Below, in pieces: positions 21,990-33,179 of a stretch of DNA of 64,000 nucleotides. The DNA is taken from the NCBI GenBank assembly GCA_015178975.1, contig WHVD01000086.1, positions 1-64,000 on the forward strand, read 5' to 3'. Under the pieces are notes generated by a model. It made no database searches. It worked only from the letters and a program-made list of their open reading frames with translations, and was not told the origin of the DNA. The translations under genes and the position numbers were made by a program. This stretch comes from Hysterangium stoloniferum. Lineage: Eukaryota > Basidiomycota > Agaricomycetes > Hysterangiales > Hysterangiaceae. Position 1 is the first letter of the stretch. Each line of letters opens with the position of its first letter.

Positions 21990-23949
21990 ATGGTCCGAGC
22001 TCTTCCATCCCATGTCCCTCACATCCGAGCAAGTCGAAGCAGTGAAAAAGCAAGGCAAATTCTCGAAGATGTTGGGCTACTCAAATACTCAAATCAAACT
22101 GACTTGCCATTAGAACTTGACAATATCTGTTGTCTTGTCACACAAAATACACAGCCTGCTAGTCCACCTCTTCCCCTTCAAAAATATAATGCTCCTCCAT
22201 CCCAATTATTCAGTGCCGAAGATATACTACTCAAAAAAAATCAAGTGACACGCAAAAGTTATGCAGACTCATTTATATATCACCCAACAGGTGTTATTGT
22301 GGAGTTTCCAGAAGCTGGAGCTGTTTTAAAGGGTTCTGTTGCTCATTTTTTCCCTGTAAACTCTGAAAACTACATAGACCCAAAGGAAAATATTCAGTAT
22401 TCTCTTGGAGGCCAACATGGTGGCCAAGAAAATATCAAATGTCATATGTTGCATGACAGGCATACTGGAGAGTCAGTATTCTGCTCACAGCTTAAAATAA
22501 AGTGTAAGTTCAAGTTTTGAAACCAATCTTTTTCAGCTTAAAACAAATCTAATCCTTTAGGTTGTAGAATAAAAAAATGCTCTTTCAACAAACAGCCCTC
22601 TTTATTTTTAGGAAAACCTGTTTCACAAGCCTTCAATGCTTCACAAGAAGTATTTATGAAAACCCTAGCATTCTATTGCTCTTTGAGGGAGCATGGATGC
22701 ATTTTTGACATGGAAAATGATTTATTAGTTGCAGAGGATAACAGCGAAGAGTTTGGGGCTCATGAAATGACTTCAGCAGGTACATACTATGAAGGACTTT
22801 GTGATATGCATTCAAAGGCACAAACACACTCCCACTGCACTGGGAAGCTCTTATTCTGTAGGAATGATTATGGTAAAGCCTTTGTACAGTGAGTTTTTGT
22901 TTTATTACTCGTGTGAAAGTTGCCTGACAACTGGTTTATGAACTCATAGTTGTGAATATCGCCGAAAAGGCCATAATGCTCATCTAATTCTTTTAAATCT
23001 TCAAGAATATAATTTGACTTATTTGGAGGTGTAATGTATTCAGGGGATTCTCTTAGATAGCTCAATATATGCTATAGTGTCACAGAGCTTCAACAATAAA
23101 ACAAGCAAAGGTCCAGTAATTTAAATACTGATAGATTAATGAGCTGCACTATGAAGCTTAAACAACTCAAATCAATGCTTATTTTGATTATTGAAAGGTT
23201 CAATAGAACTGTGTATGACTCTTTTAGCAAATACAAGAACTATTCCTTGAGAATAGGGCCTGGAAGCTGACTATATGCGCAGTAACTTGGCAGAGACTTG
23301 ATATAAGAGCTTCGGATTCTTGTATGCTTATTTGTAACTATTAATAGTTATTTACCAAGGTGTTAAATAATTTATTAATAGAGAAAATAATTTGTATTGG
23401 ATTATCTGAGTGCTTGTACTTGATTAATTCAATAAACTTAGGGCTGGGCCTTGAGTAATCTAGTATTGGCAGGGACTTCAGTAAGGATACTTATATACTT
23501 ATTAGGTTTATTATCTAATTAATAAGCCTAAAGGGTAGCTGTGAGGCTGGGGAACTTAGATGATTAGCCAAGTCCAAGAGTTGCTGACAAAGATTCAAGA
23601 TGCTGCAAGTGTAGGTGCTTGCAGTGAGTGTATCAGACTAAGGCTATTATTGTCCTTAGGATGATGAGGTAAGCTTCTGTGCTGTACTGTAAAATATGAG
23701 AGAGATAGATTGGTTTTATTGGAAACTTGGCCCTCCTTATATACATTTTGATAACTCAATGATTAGCTAACTATTTAGTTTATGAGGTCATTAGTGAGAT
23801 CATAATGACCTCATATTCTACTCATTATTTACCCTTTGTTTATCATGTGATTCCCTTCTCTGAGACAAGGGTTCTAACCTCTTGCTTGAACATGAAGGTT
23901 CAAGGCCGCGGTCCCGGGACGGAAGCACACGATGAGTTGGTGGAATCTA

Positions 23950-24099
23950 ATAATGACTCGGGTAGTCACATTCGTGACTTGTGTGACTCGGGTAGTCACA
24001 ATCGTGACTTGTGTGACTCGGGTAGTCACAATCGTGACTTGTGTGACTCGGGTAGTCACAATCGTGACTTGTGTGACTCGGGTAGTCACATTCGTGACG
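23950..24099. repeat. 30-bp tandem repeat inside LTR-C, five copies
   Basis: Unit of 30 bp with GTCACAATCGTGAC at its centre, a near palindrome. Five units here; the other LTR-C (40225-40314) has three. The unit keeps frames open on both strands, which creates spurious repeat peptides (CDSGSHNRDL). Confidence 0.93.
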
Positions 24100-24151
24100 T
24101 TTGTGACATCCCGACACCGGAGGCTTATGTAATAAGTCACATGACTCCAAA

Positions 24152-24289
24152 TTTTTTTTTTTTTTTTTTTTTTGATATATTTGTATCCCGCTTCAAGCAA
24201 CAATGGCTAACTGCGGCTAGGGGGTGAAAAGGCCCCCAGAGAAACTATGCTACGGTGGTACGATGTTCCGAGTGAGCTACATGTGCGGA
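24152..24289 (-). mobile_element. SINE-like insertion with poly-A tail in LTR-C
   Basis: 138 bp flanked by ACTCCAAA at 24144-24151 and 24290-24297. On the minus strand it starts TTCCGCACATG, has TAGCTCACTCGG at 24268-24279 (a good match to the tRNA box A, about 11 nt from the 5' end) and ends in 22 A. The other LTR-C copy lacks it and reads straight through, giving an empty site. A convincing box B was not found, so the tRNA origin is probable, not certain. Confidence 0.75.
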
Positions 24290-27200
24290 ACTCCAAAAAT
24301 GCGCAAACTAGGCTGCAGCAAGGTGCCGAAAGGTAATAACTAAGTAAATAAAATATAAATAATTAGTTAAAAATTATAATAAATTAACTAAGATATAATA
24401 GCATAATATGAGTTCATATATGCTATTATTTATGCGAAGTTAAAAGGAATAAGGCCTATTTTTCACAATAAACATAAATAAAAATACAATAAAAATTCGA
24501 GAAAATATTAAATAATTCAAAGAAAATTAAGAGAATATTATGAGATGATGCTGATACATCACAGGAGGCATTGTTCAACAATGAGATTCAATTAATCTTG
24601 GAAATAGAACTATAGGCCTCAGTGGAAGGCTATGGACCATTGGCACCCTGTACTACAGTTGTTACACCACGTGAACAGAAGGCATTTTGTTGTAAGTGGT
24701 ATAAATTTCCATAGAACTCTTTTCTCATACCATGTGGTAGCAAACTGGCATAGAGACTCAAATGGAATTTTGACTAAAGGCACTATGGATCACACTGAAG
24801 AATGTCCTGTTTGATTTGAATTTTATTATCCATATGATCTAACTCGCTGTCCATACATCCTCATAATTTGCCACGAAAAGCACTCCCATGCAAATCCTAC
24901 TCCTTCTAAAACACCCCAAGCTGTCTTGACAGTGTTTTATAAGCTTCTGGAGTCTCTGGAATGGAGATTGGCTGATGCAACTCCAAGAAGAATTCTACTC
25001 GATTTGGCATTCATGTCTGGCCTTCGGAGCATATTAAATTGGAGCAAGACTTGTGACCCGACATTCGGAGATCTACATCCATCTTTAGCACATGCAGATC
25101 ATACACGTCGTTTAATCAACAACCTCCGACATACTTATTATCCTCACGGAACAGGATTTGAAGGTACATGTTATCTCCCCCAGCTCTATTGTGTTAATTG
25201 CTTACCAAGTTACAGGAGCAGCTCATCTTCTCAAGGAACATAGGCTATTGCCGCCAGCTGATAGATATGTTCGTTGTGTTGAGAAGCATGAAATTCCCAA
25301 AGAAGGTACATTTTCACTGATAATTTGCATGTTCAAAGCTATGAGTGAACTACTTTTAAAAGCAAAATGGCCTTCAATTGATACATCATTCAAAAGACTG
25401 CATAACTGGCAGGAATTTGAAATTGAGGCTTGGTTCTCTGAATATAACCGCTGTAAGTAATTTTATTTTTCTTTATTTGTAATACATTCTAACACATGCT
25501 TTAGCCATAGTAGTTGCTCGGGCTTTCACTACCTCTCAAAATGCAGAGGCACATAGAATATTATTCCGGCGCATTTTCGAGGTAGTTGAAGAGGATACAG
25601 GATCTCCAATTCAACTTCATCATATTCATGGTGTTGGTTGGGATTCAATAATGGCCGATGGTGATAGAGGGCAGGCTGTAGGTGAGTATTTTATTTATTC
25701 AGTATAACTAATAGACTAAATAGTTTCAAAGGCTTTGGACTGTACTGTGCGGATATCTCAAAAGGCATTGCAGGATACTGCTCGATTGAGTGGCAGTGCC
25801 CATTACACAGCCTGACAGTGTATGAGCACCTTGCTCGTTCATACCGATCTTGCTTCACACATTTTGGATGAAATATTTCAAACCTTCGAGGACATGTGGA
25901 TCCAAAAATACGAACTGCAATGATGAGTCTTGCATCTGCAGAACCACTGCCCGACTTTGAGGGCACATTGGATATTATTCGAAAAGGTGGTAAGAAAGCT
26001 GCAGGTATGTTACTAATTTATAATTTCTTCACATAGTCAACTTGCACATTTTTTTCAGATTGGCTAAGAGACAAGGAAGCAGCAAATGGGTTTGCTCTGG
26101 CCGCAATATATCAACCAGCCAGCAAAATACCGCTTGAAATCTGGAGAGCGTCACCCATGACTTCAAATGGAAATGAGCAAGCACATCGCAATGTAAATTG
26201 TGATGGTGTAAAGCTTACAACACTCGCTGGTATCATGTGAGGAATGCAGTATGATGCTCGTCATATGTCTGATCTCAATTTGTTGCAGAGTTATGGCATT
26301 CACACCTGAGATCAGCAGGCTACTCACTACCAATGGTCAGCACGTGCCATCATACGAAGTGGTAAGTAACTAGCTATTCCAATTATATCATCACACAGTC
26401 CTACTTCTGTCTAGGTGTGGTGCAGCAGCGTACAGTTGCAGCAAAATGATAAGGAGCTGGGTGGTGCTTACCAACTATACAGCAATCTACAGACTACAGC
26501 ACAATTCCAAATCAACTCATTGAAACGAGTGCTGGAGGCTGGAACTGATTTCCAAAAGGTCGTGAAGAAATTGCATAAGACTGAGGAACGAATTCGTGAA
26601 GTACATTCTACATTACAGGGATTACAAGATAAAAGCTCTGGATCAGTACCCATACCAGAGTTGAAGCACCCCAATGATATTCTCTTTTGGCACAAACAAT
26701 GTTTCGCTGCCAATTCCTCATTGACAGGCCACTCTGCATCTCAACCAGACATACGCACAGTCAAAGGAGTGCTTCATACACCATGGTCACCACATCATAC
26801 TCTTCCACTTTCCCAACCCATACAATCCTCATATACATCACATTTGGACCCTCAAATGCTGTCTCGAAGGAATCAACATCCTATCTTCAACCCCCATGAA
26901 CTTCGAGTGTCAATGCAGCCAGCATACTTGGATAACTATAATCTTGAAACACATCAACCCATGAATACATATGATACACGATTTCCAACTCATCAGGTCC
27001 ACCACACACAACCTTCAGGTCAGCTGTCCTCCCTTCACCAATATAGCACAGGACTCCGTGATCTACCCAACCCTTGAGCTCATTCAAGTGTGGAATGCCT
27101 CGATTTATAGTCTGTGATCCTGAGTGAATACCCGATCCTACCCACAAGCCCCAATCACTGATATCACACCGAAGACGCGTGCCATCGCAAATGTATCACG

Positions 27201-27514
27201 CAATTGCAATTGATGGTGTTTCAACATTCATGGTGGGTATGCCTAGAGATTTGAGGTAACTGGTTTTTGCATACTTGGAAAGTGTGTTATATATAAATTA
27301 CATTACATCATTCTAATGCGTGGATAAAATACTATCATTTATTCAATGATTACACCAATATTACAACTTGCTTATCATCTATGTGATGAAGAGTGACAAA
27401 TTGGCAGAACATGACAGAATGTCGAGTCTGGGGGCTTTGTCGAGCTTTGATGCAGGAATGCAGCTAGAACACCTTCACATGCCGGCAAACGACCAGATCT
27501 CATGGCAGACAAGC

Positions 27515-27541
27515 CGAATGGTAACAATCGACTCATTACTG
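27515..27541 (-). repeat. Right terminal inverted repeat of the 7.9 kb transposon
   Basis: Contains CGAATGGTAACAATCGAC, the reverse complement of the left end core. Followed directly by the target duplication GAAACTCAC at 27542-27550. Confidence 0.88.
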
Positions 27542-27966
27542 GAAACTCACCTCTGAAACTCACCTGTGGTACATCAGTAAATTTTTTTTGATCTGGACAA
27601 CTCCCGGAGCAAGGTCCTCCCCAGAGGGTCCTAAATGACACTTTCTCCATCACTTAAAACTATTTTTACTGATGTAGTGCAATATTCTTATGTAACTAAA
27701 TCAATATACACTTTATTGTTAAAATATTATTTCTATTTAAAAAAACGAAGGAGACTCGGAAGATCTAACTTTTTCAGAATCCATCATCATTATCTGAGAT
27801 AGTAATAAGCAAAAAGAAATAGAGTAGATTACTCAATTTCAGCAGCCATACAGCTATGCACTTGAACAGCATGATGCAGGATTTCCAAGATGGCCGGAAC
27901 TGCCGGGAGTATGAATTTCTTCAACATTATATTGGAGCTGCTGCCGTTATTCATATCCTAGCCAAT

Positions 27967-27976
27967 GGATAAAAGG
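27967..27976 (+). promoter_or_regulatory. TATA-like box of effector copy 1
   Basis: GGATAAAAGG lies 56 bp before the start codon; it is identical and equally spaced in copy 2 (45479-45488). Confidence 0.55.
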
Positions 27977-28031
27977 CGAACAGATGCACGATCAAGCCCT
28001 CAACTACAAATCGACGCAGTCTTCTCTTTCA

Positions 28032-28261
28032 ATGCAATCGTTTAAAGCCCTCATTGTCCTGGCCATTGCCTTCATTGCCACACAGGGCACTGTTACGGCA
28101 ATTGCAAACGACGAAAGTGATCCCCGTAAGGTGCCGTGTCATAAAAAATGTGACGAAAAGCAACAAATTTGCTGGTTTGGCACTCGTTGCGACTGTTGTA
28201 GTAAGTGTATATCCATATATAATGAATCCCTAGTCCAAAACGTAATGTCTCCACAGATTAA
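28032..28261 (+). CDS. Small secreted cysteine-rich protein, copy 1
   Basis: Start chosen at 28032 because MQSFKALIVLAIAFIATQGT is a clear signal peptide (cut likely near residue 25); an upstream in-frame ATG at 27984 would bury it. Exon 1 ends at 28200, the intron 28201-28256 has GTAAGT and CCACAG, and the second exon adds only the end of an Asn codon and a TAA. The spliced protein is 57 residues with six cysteines at 36, 40, 47, 53, 55 and 56, giving a mature peptide of about 32 residues. Without splicing the frame runs on to 28277, giving 81 residues and an odd seventh cysteine. Size, secretion signal and even cysteine number fit a disulphide-bonded small secreted protein (effector-like or extracellular signal). 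The function is unknown and no named family is recognised. Confidence 0.8.
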
Positions 28262-29640
28262 GTACGATGAAGATTAGACAGGGGAATGTGGGAGAAGGAG
28301 AGCAGGCGGTTCTCCTTGGGGAAAGTGGAACAATTCTGTGGAGTAGTGTTATATGTGGCAAACATGTTTGGAGCGTTACTTTGTTGTTAAATATACCACC
28401 ACCTTGCCAAAACGGTAGCGTCACATGAGGCGAGTGGAATTCATGATGAGACGGAAGACCAAGATCCACATGGACCCAACCAATACAGAGATGCATCGCA
28501 TCCCCCTTTAAATTCAAAACAATTTCTGCAAACTTGTAGGCCTTGCACGACCCAGAAAACATGGTCCACAATTAGCATCCTCCTATGAAAAAGTGAAGAA
28601 ATGGGTGAACCACCCCTAGGAAAAGGGTGGTTTCATCACCAATTCCAACAGAGTGTACCATCACTCCTTAGTGGCAGGACAGGTGATGGGTGTGTAAGGT
28701 TGCAGTGTCCAAATAGGGTGGACCTTTTACAGTAGTACAGGAGTACGCATGTGACGACCCACTCCTTGCATATATCACTGATGTGGCCCATTTATTACAT
28801 CACAGTCAACCATCCCAAAGCAGGACAGTGTATCTCCTCGACATAGCTAAGATTAGTTTCATCAGGATTGGACATGTTTGTAAAACCAAGTTTCTCTAAA
28901 TCAGGACTCTGATACAAGATGGAGAGATGAAGAAGAAGTGGAAGGTCACAAGCTTTCTTAACTATCGAAGGGATGGATTATGCCACGGAATAGTGGGTAT
29001 GTGGGGATTAGGGTCCTTGAGAAGAATATCATTAGGGATGAATGCATTTGAAACATACTTCAGCTCCAGGCATTCAGGTACTTGTTAACACTGTCCTGCA
29101 TTCTCCCGGTTCCCCTCTGAGTTGTGATAACAACAGATCCCCCTTCCTCTATTCCCACTTTGTGGCTTCCATTTTATTGCTCCTACAGGTTGTGGGTTTT
29201 AATCCCTCTTTTCCTGGTCATTCCTTCTCTCATGGGGCCAAACCTTTTGCAGTCAAAGACAATTTTGCAGAGTATGACATCTCTCTCATGAGGTACTGGC
29301 TGAAAGGTTATTGTATCAACCTCACTCAGTGGGTGCAGACAGGACAATGTTCTGTTGTTTGATCACAAGGGAGGTATCTAGATACAGAGAAGTCAGTAGT
29401 TATGTTTGTATACATATATATACACATATCCACCCTCCTCTTGGAGGGCTATGGTCATTCTAATATCCACACAATGGGGTGGTGGTAATAAGGTATTGAG
29501 GGATAATGATGGGAGACAAGGGAGAGATTGGGGCAGAGAGATAAATGATAGATCACATTTAGGTCAGTCTACCAATGGGGAGATGATCAGGAGGTAATAA
29601 TAGAATGATTGGCATTGGGTAATACAGTCAGGATTACACG
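28262..29640. other. Effector 3' flank and unrecognised stretch
   Basis: Up to 28735 this is the duplicated 3' flank of the effector; it includes a hairpin-like pair (GAACCACCC and GGGTGGTTTC) near 28604-28632 that is absent from copy 2. 28740-29640 has no recognised gene. An open frame of 106 codons at 29042-29362 shows no motif, and its low CpG suggests the 3' flank of the Gypsy element that follows. Confidence 0.4.
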
Positions 29641-30959
29641 CCTCCCCATTCTGAAAAATTTGGCAGTGTTAAATATCTAGTCCATTTTCATCTTCCCATA
29701 TGTCCAATGCTGCAGTGTCTTTGAGAGCCTTGTGGGGGAGCCATTCATCATGGTCCTTCCTGAAACCTACCAATTGTACCAGGGATTGAATCCCCTGGCC
29801 TCAACAGTCTGCATCGACAATTTTGTCAATCAGGGTATCTTCGGAGCCCTCCTCAGTGATGACAACACCAGGCCAGATGAGTTCTCAATTGGGGAAGAGA
29901 GAGGGGTCATTGGGGATGAACAGCCTGAGTAGGCTGGAGTGGAATCCTGGGTAGGAGGTAGGGTTATTGGGAAGTCACAAGGTATAGACCAATTTTTCAG
30001 GGAAGGCATGGGTGAGTTTGTAAGGACCATCGAAATGTGGAATAAATTTGGCAACACATTTCTTCCCCTTGCATTTATAATTGTGGCACTGGTGTGTGGT
30101 AGCTAATAACATGACTAGATCCCCAACCTTGTAAAATATCTCAGGTGCTCTATGTTTGTTGGTGTGGTATGCTTGTTGAATCTTAGCAGTGGTGAGGTTG
30201 TCATGTGCCTCCTGAATATCAAATTCCAGACAGTGCATGATTTTGTGTGTGGATACCTCTGTGGGGGTGGCATCCACTGGTAATGGTACCAGAGGAGGAA
30301 TGACATGGGGGAGTGGTGAGTTTTGAGTTGAAACAGGGAGAAACCTGTGGATGTATTTACTGTGTTCATCATGGCAAATCGCACATGGGGCAACTGTGCA
30401 GACCAGCCCTTCTGGTTGATGTTGACATGGTATCATATTGCCTGGTTTAGCATCTTGTTAATCCTGTTGCTGAACCCATCACTTTGTGGGTGGTAAGTGG
30501 TGGACATGTTGAGCTTGACCCCAGAAAGCTTATGTAGGGCAACCCAAATGTCAGAGGTGAAGAGGGGGTCATGGTCTGAGACAATGTGGAGCATCAACCC
30601 ATTTTCACAATACACAATACCATTCATCAAAAAGAACGATGGTGACTTGTGCTGCAGTGTAGGAGTGTATGATGGCCAAACAAATGTCTGCTCCTAATGT
30701 GTTGGTCATGGTCATGATGGTGTCCTTGCTGTTTTCCTCAGGGAGTGGGCTGACAAAATCAATGGCAACAGTGTCAAAATGTCCATCTGGAACTGGGAGT
30801 GGAGTGGATGGAGGGGACCATGGGGAAGGCTCATCCAATCTTTGTTGCATTGGCACTCTGTGCAGGATGGGATGTAAGCATCTTTGAGATCCCACCTCAT
30901 GTTAGGTGAGTAGTAGGAGTGTTGTAATAATTCATAGCTTTTGTCAAACCCAAAATGAC

Positions 30960-31644
30960 TGTTAAGGGACAGGCAGGCTCACAGAGGGTTTCCAGAGAAA
31001 CCCACAGATAATCTGGCAGGACTTGGCTTCAGCTTATAGGCTGCACCCTTGTGAGATCATGGTGTTCAATTTCAAACAGGCAGATGGGAAACCCAGGGAG
31101 TATGGGAGTAGTTGATAGGTTGATAGGTCAGGAGGCCAATTATAAGGCTCACAGGCTCTGATGAGGTCAACAGTGTTGTGTTTCAAAGATGAGAGATGGG
31201 GATAGAGTGGGATATATGCTACATAAGCTACGGCAGAATTATGTTGATTTTGTTACCAGATTGTATGTACAACATTACCAAGCCTATATAGACTGTGGAA
31301 TGTATGCAATACCAAATCTGGTAATAATAAAGATCAAAACAAGTAATCATGAAACAAGATGAGTAACCACCAAACTAGGTGTTATGGAAAGAATGGAATG
31401 GAAGTGGGGTGTGAAACAGGACAGGACATTTGACCATAACGAGAACAGGGCTCAGTTAGAGAGCTGACAGGTTGTCCAGGTGGATTCTGGTGACTGGTGT
31501 GTGAGATAGAGTTGGATATAGACAGGTTTGATGTGTGTGGGTCCCAGCAGGCACTCCAGTTGACTGTAACCTGGTGGGTATAGAGAGTCAGGTGCATGTA
31601 CATAGGATGGGGTCCGGAGCCTGGGAGGTTTTCCAGTCCTAACA
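30960..31644. mobile_element. Solo LTR-A in Gypsy-2 integrase
   Basis: 685 bp, starts TGTTAAGGGACAGG, ends GTCCTAACA; target duplication ATGAC at 30955-30959 and 31645-31649. Inverse orientation to the copies at 13.8 and 17.2 kb. Core motif in reverse at 31020-31039. Confidence 0.92.
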
Positions 31645-32085
31645 ATGACTGACTGAGAGTGTTGTGTGCAAGATGGTAGAAGGTTTCATGGATGGTAACA
31701 TCTCGAGGGATTACAAGTTGGTGCCCAACATACAGAAGACCTGACTCTTCCCATGTGCCCTCAATACTGCCAGCAGTAATGCCATCTGCCAGCTGTTTGC
31801 AGAATCCATCCTTCAGATATCCCTGACAGATTTGTTCTAGGAGCAGGGGGTCAGAGGAGGTAAGTAGAGTCCCACCTGTGAGCACTTTGCATAGAGAACA
31901 AGTATATGCCAAGGCACATGCAGCATGCATAGCATCAGGGTTACTGTCAGGCATGTGAGACAGTGCATCAGCAACTGTATTGCCCTCACCTCAGATATAC
32001 ATAGATAATTTCAAAAGTCAAAATCAGTAAGATACATGGACCAATGCATTTGCTGGTGGGACATGTCCTTCTGGGACTGGAAGTA

Positions 32086-33179
32086 CAGTGACTCAAAAAA
32101 CCCTTCCAATGTTTGGTACTTCAGATGTATATCCTTGATAACTCAGAGAGAGAGAGAGAATAAAAATGCAGAAATATCAAAACAGCATCTCATCAGCTCT
32201 GGGAAGGCTGACACTGCTTTTGATGTGGCCAAAGCTCTTAAGAATGTCACCAACCAGTCCATCTGTACCCAAACTGTGTGCAATAGTCTCAATATGGTTG
32301 GTGCCTCAATAACCCTTCCAATCTTTGGTACTTCAGATTTACATCCCTGATAACTCAGAGAATAAAAATGCAAAAATATCAAAGATATTTGTGAATATGC
32401 TCTATCATATCTACATTATGGAAATACAGTGCGATTACATAAGCTCTAAATATGGAAATACTACAAATATTTATATATAGGAGACTCATTGGAAGGGACT
32501 TTTTGTGAGGTTTGGAGATGGATTTGTGATATTATGGGGCTACATGCTGTGGGAAGGACCTGGGTATTCTTTCAAGATAGATGAGAGGATGGATGGGTAC
32601 CTTTATCTCAAGATTATGGAGGAGAATCTTCAAACCAGCCTCAGCTATTATGGAAAATATGTGGGTAATGTCATCTTTCAGCAAGATCATGACCCTGAAC
32701 ACACCTGCAAGAAGGCCCAGACTTTGTTTCAAGATAATGATTTTAATGTCCTCCCATGGCCAGCACAGTTTCCAGACCTCAACCCCATTGAATACTTGTG
32801 GGATCATAAAAAGAGGAGGCTAAGGGAGACTGGAGTTGTGGGAGAGGGTGGAGGAGGAGTGGAACAAGATTGATGTAGGGGTGTGTCAGAATTTGATTGA
32901 GAGTATGCCTAGAAGGGTTGCAGGTATGTTGAAGGCAAAGGACAGCCATACTAAGTACCAAATATTACTAGTTTTGTGGGTCTTCCAATGAGCCTCCTGT
33001 ATATATATATTTGTAGTATTGCCATATTTGGAGCTTATGTAATGGCATTGTATTTCAACAATCTAGATATGATAGAGCATATTCACAAATATTTTTGATA
33101 TTTTTGTAATTTTCTCCTCTGAGTTAGCAAGGATATACATCTGAAGTACCAAACATTGGAAGGGTTTTTTGAGTCACTG
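32086..33179 (+). mobile_element. Tc1/mariner element in Gypsy-2
   Basis: 1094 bp between TA dinucleotides (32084-32085 and 33180-33181). Long terminal inverted repeats start CAGTGACTCAAAAAACCCTT and extend over about 60 bp before an interruption. Inserted in the Gypsy-2 RNase H (IYTDHHTLEY). Confidence 0.92.
32148..32873 (+). pseudogene. Tc1-like transposase, disrupted
   Basis: The N-terminal helix-turn-helix part is at 32185-32310 (ADTAFDVAKALKN, ICTQTVCNSLNMVGASI). It is cut by a second copy of terminal-repeat sequence (32311-32470). The frame 32505-32873 then gives the DDE C-terminal half: DGFVILWGYMLWEGPGY, VIFQQDHDPEHT (Asp) and WPAQFPDLNPIEYLWD (Glu). The central part with the first Asp is missing. 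This fits a Tc1 element with a duplicated or gene-converted end that overwrote its own middle. It is non-functional. Confidence 0.82.

Larger units (their letters stand above)
23030..24563 (-). mobile_element. Solo LTR-C in the MULE-like transposase
   Basis: On the minus strand it starts TGTGATGTATCAGC; on the plus strand its ends read TGTAATG and CATCACA. Target duplication GGAGG at 23025-23029 and 24564-24568. It is the inverse of 39920-41235, from which it differs mainly by a SINE insertion and two extra 30-bp repeats. Confidence 0.93.
21990..27077 (+). pseudogene. MULE-like DDE transposase gene, interrupted
   Basis: A plus-strand multi-exon gene. The 5' exon (21990-22503) has no known domain. 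22612-22892 plus 22951-23029 form a Cys/His-rich region (CDMH, HSHC, LFC, QCEYRRKGHNAH) resembling the FLYWCH/WRKY-type zinc finger found before MULE catalytic cores. Solo LTR-C splits the gene at 23029. After it, the core runs from LESLEWRLADATPRRILLDL through WPSIDTSFKRL (first Asp candidate), HGVGWDSIMADGDRGQA (second Asp candidate), a Cys/His pair (WQCPLH) and NGNEQAHRNVN (Glu candidate). Exons are separated by introns near 25163-25216, 25305-25339, 25453-25504 and 25681-25730. The tail 26415-27077 is coiled-coil-like then Pro/His/Gln-rich. At least three in-frame TGA codons (after ECPV, HFG and AGIM) kill it. The DDE residues are my reading; the family call is moderate. Confidence 0.65.
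19673..27541. mobile_element. 7.9 kb TIR transposon (MULE-like) with 9-bp target duplication
   Basis: Flanked by the direct repeat GAAACTCAC (19664-19672 and 27542-27550). The ends form an inverted repeat of about 27 bp, of which 18 bp (GTCGATTGTTACCATTCG, offset 9 from each end) are identical. The paralogous segment at 44864-44880 has one GAAACTCAC and no insert, so it is the empty site. A 9-bp duplication is typical of Mutator-like elements (MULEs), in agreement with the DDE-like transposase inside. The element carries a second gene on the opposite strand and was later hit by LTR-C, which contains a SINE. Confidence 0.88.
27542..28735. repeat. Segmental duplication copy 1, effector part
   Basis: Direct repeat of about 44864-46681. 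It matches in two long blocks; copy 2 has about 190 bp extra at 45075-45262 and a longer, different segment at about 46070-46625 where copy 1 has about 110 bp. Shared up to GGTTGCAG at 28712, where copy 2 is cut by a Copia LTR. Confidence 0.9.

Noticed and set aside
23950..24099. CRISPR-like array of 30-bp units
   Set aside because: Units are contiguous without unique spacers, in a eukaryotic LTR.
23805..24227. Repeat protein with CDSGSHNRDL units, also at 40128-40460
   Set aside because: It is the 30-bp LTR-C tandem repeat read in one of several open frames; no start context, promoter or homology supports a gene.
27984..28277. 97-residue version of effector copy 1 from the upstream ATG
   Set aside because: The internal start at 28032 gives a clean signal peptide and good intron signals shorten the 3' end; the longer form buries the signal and has an odd cysteine count.
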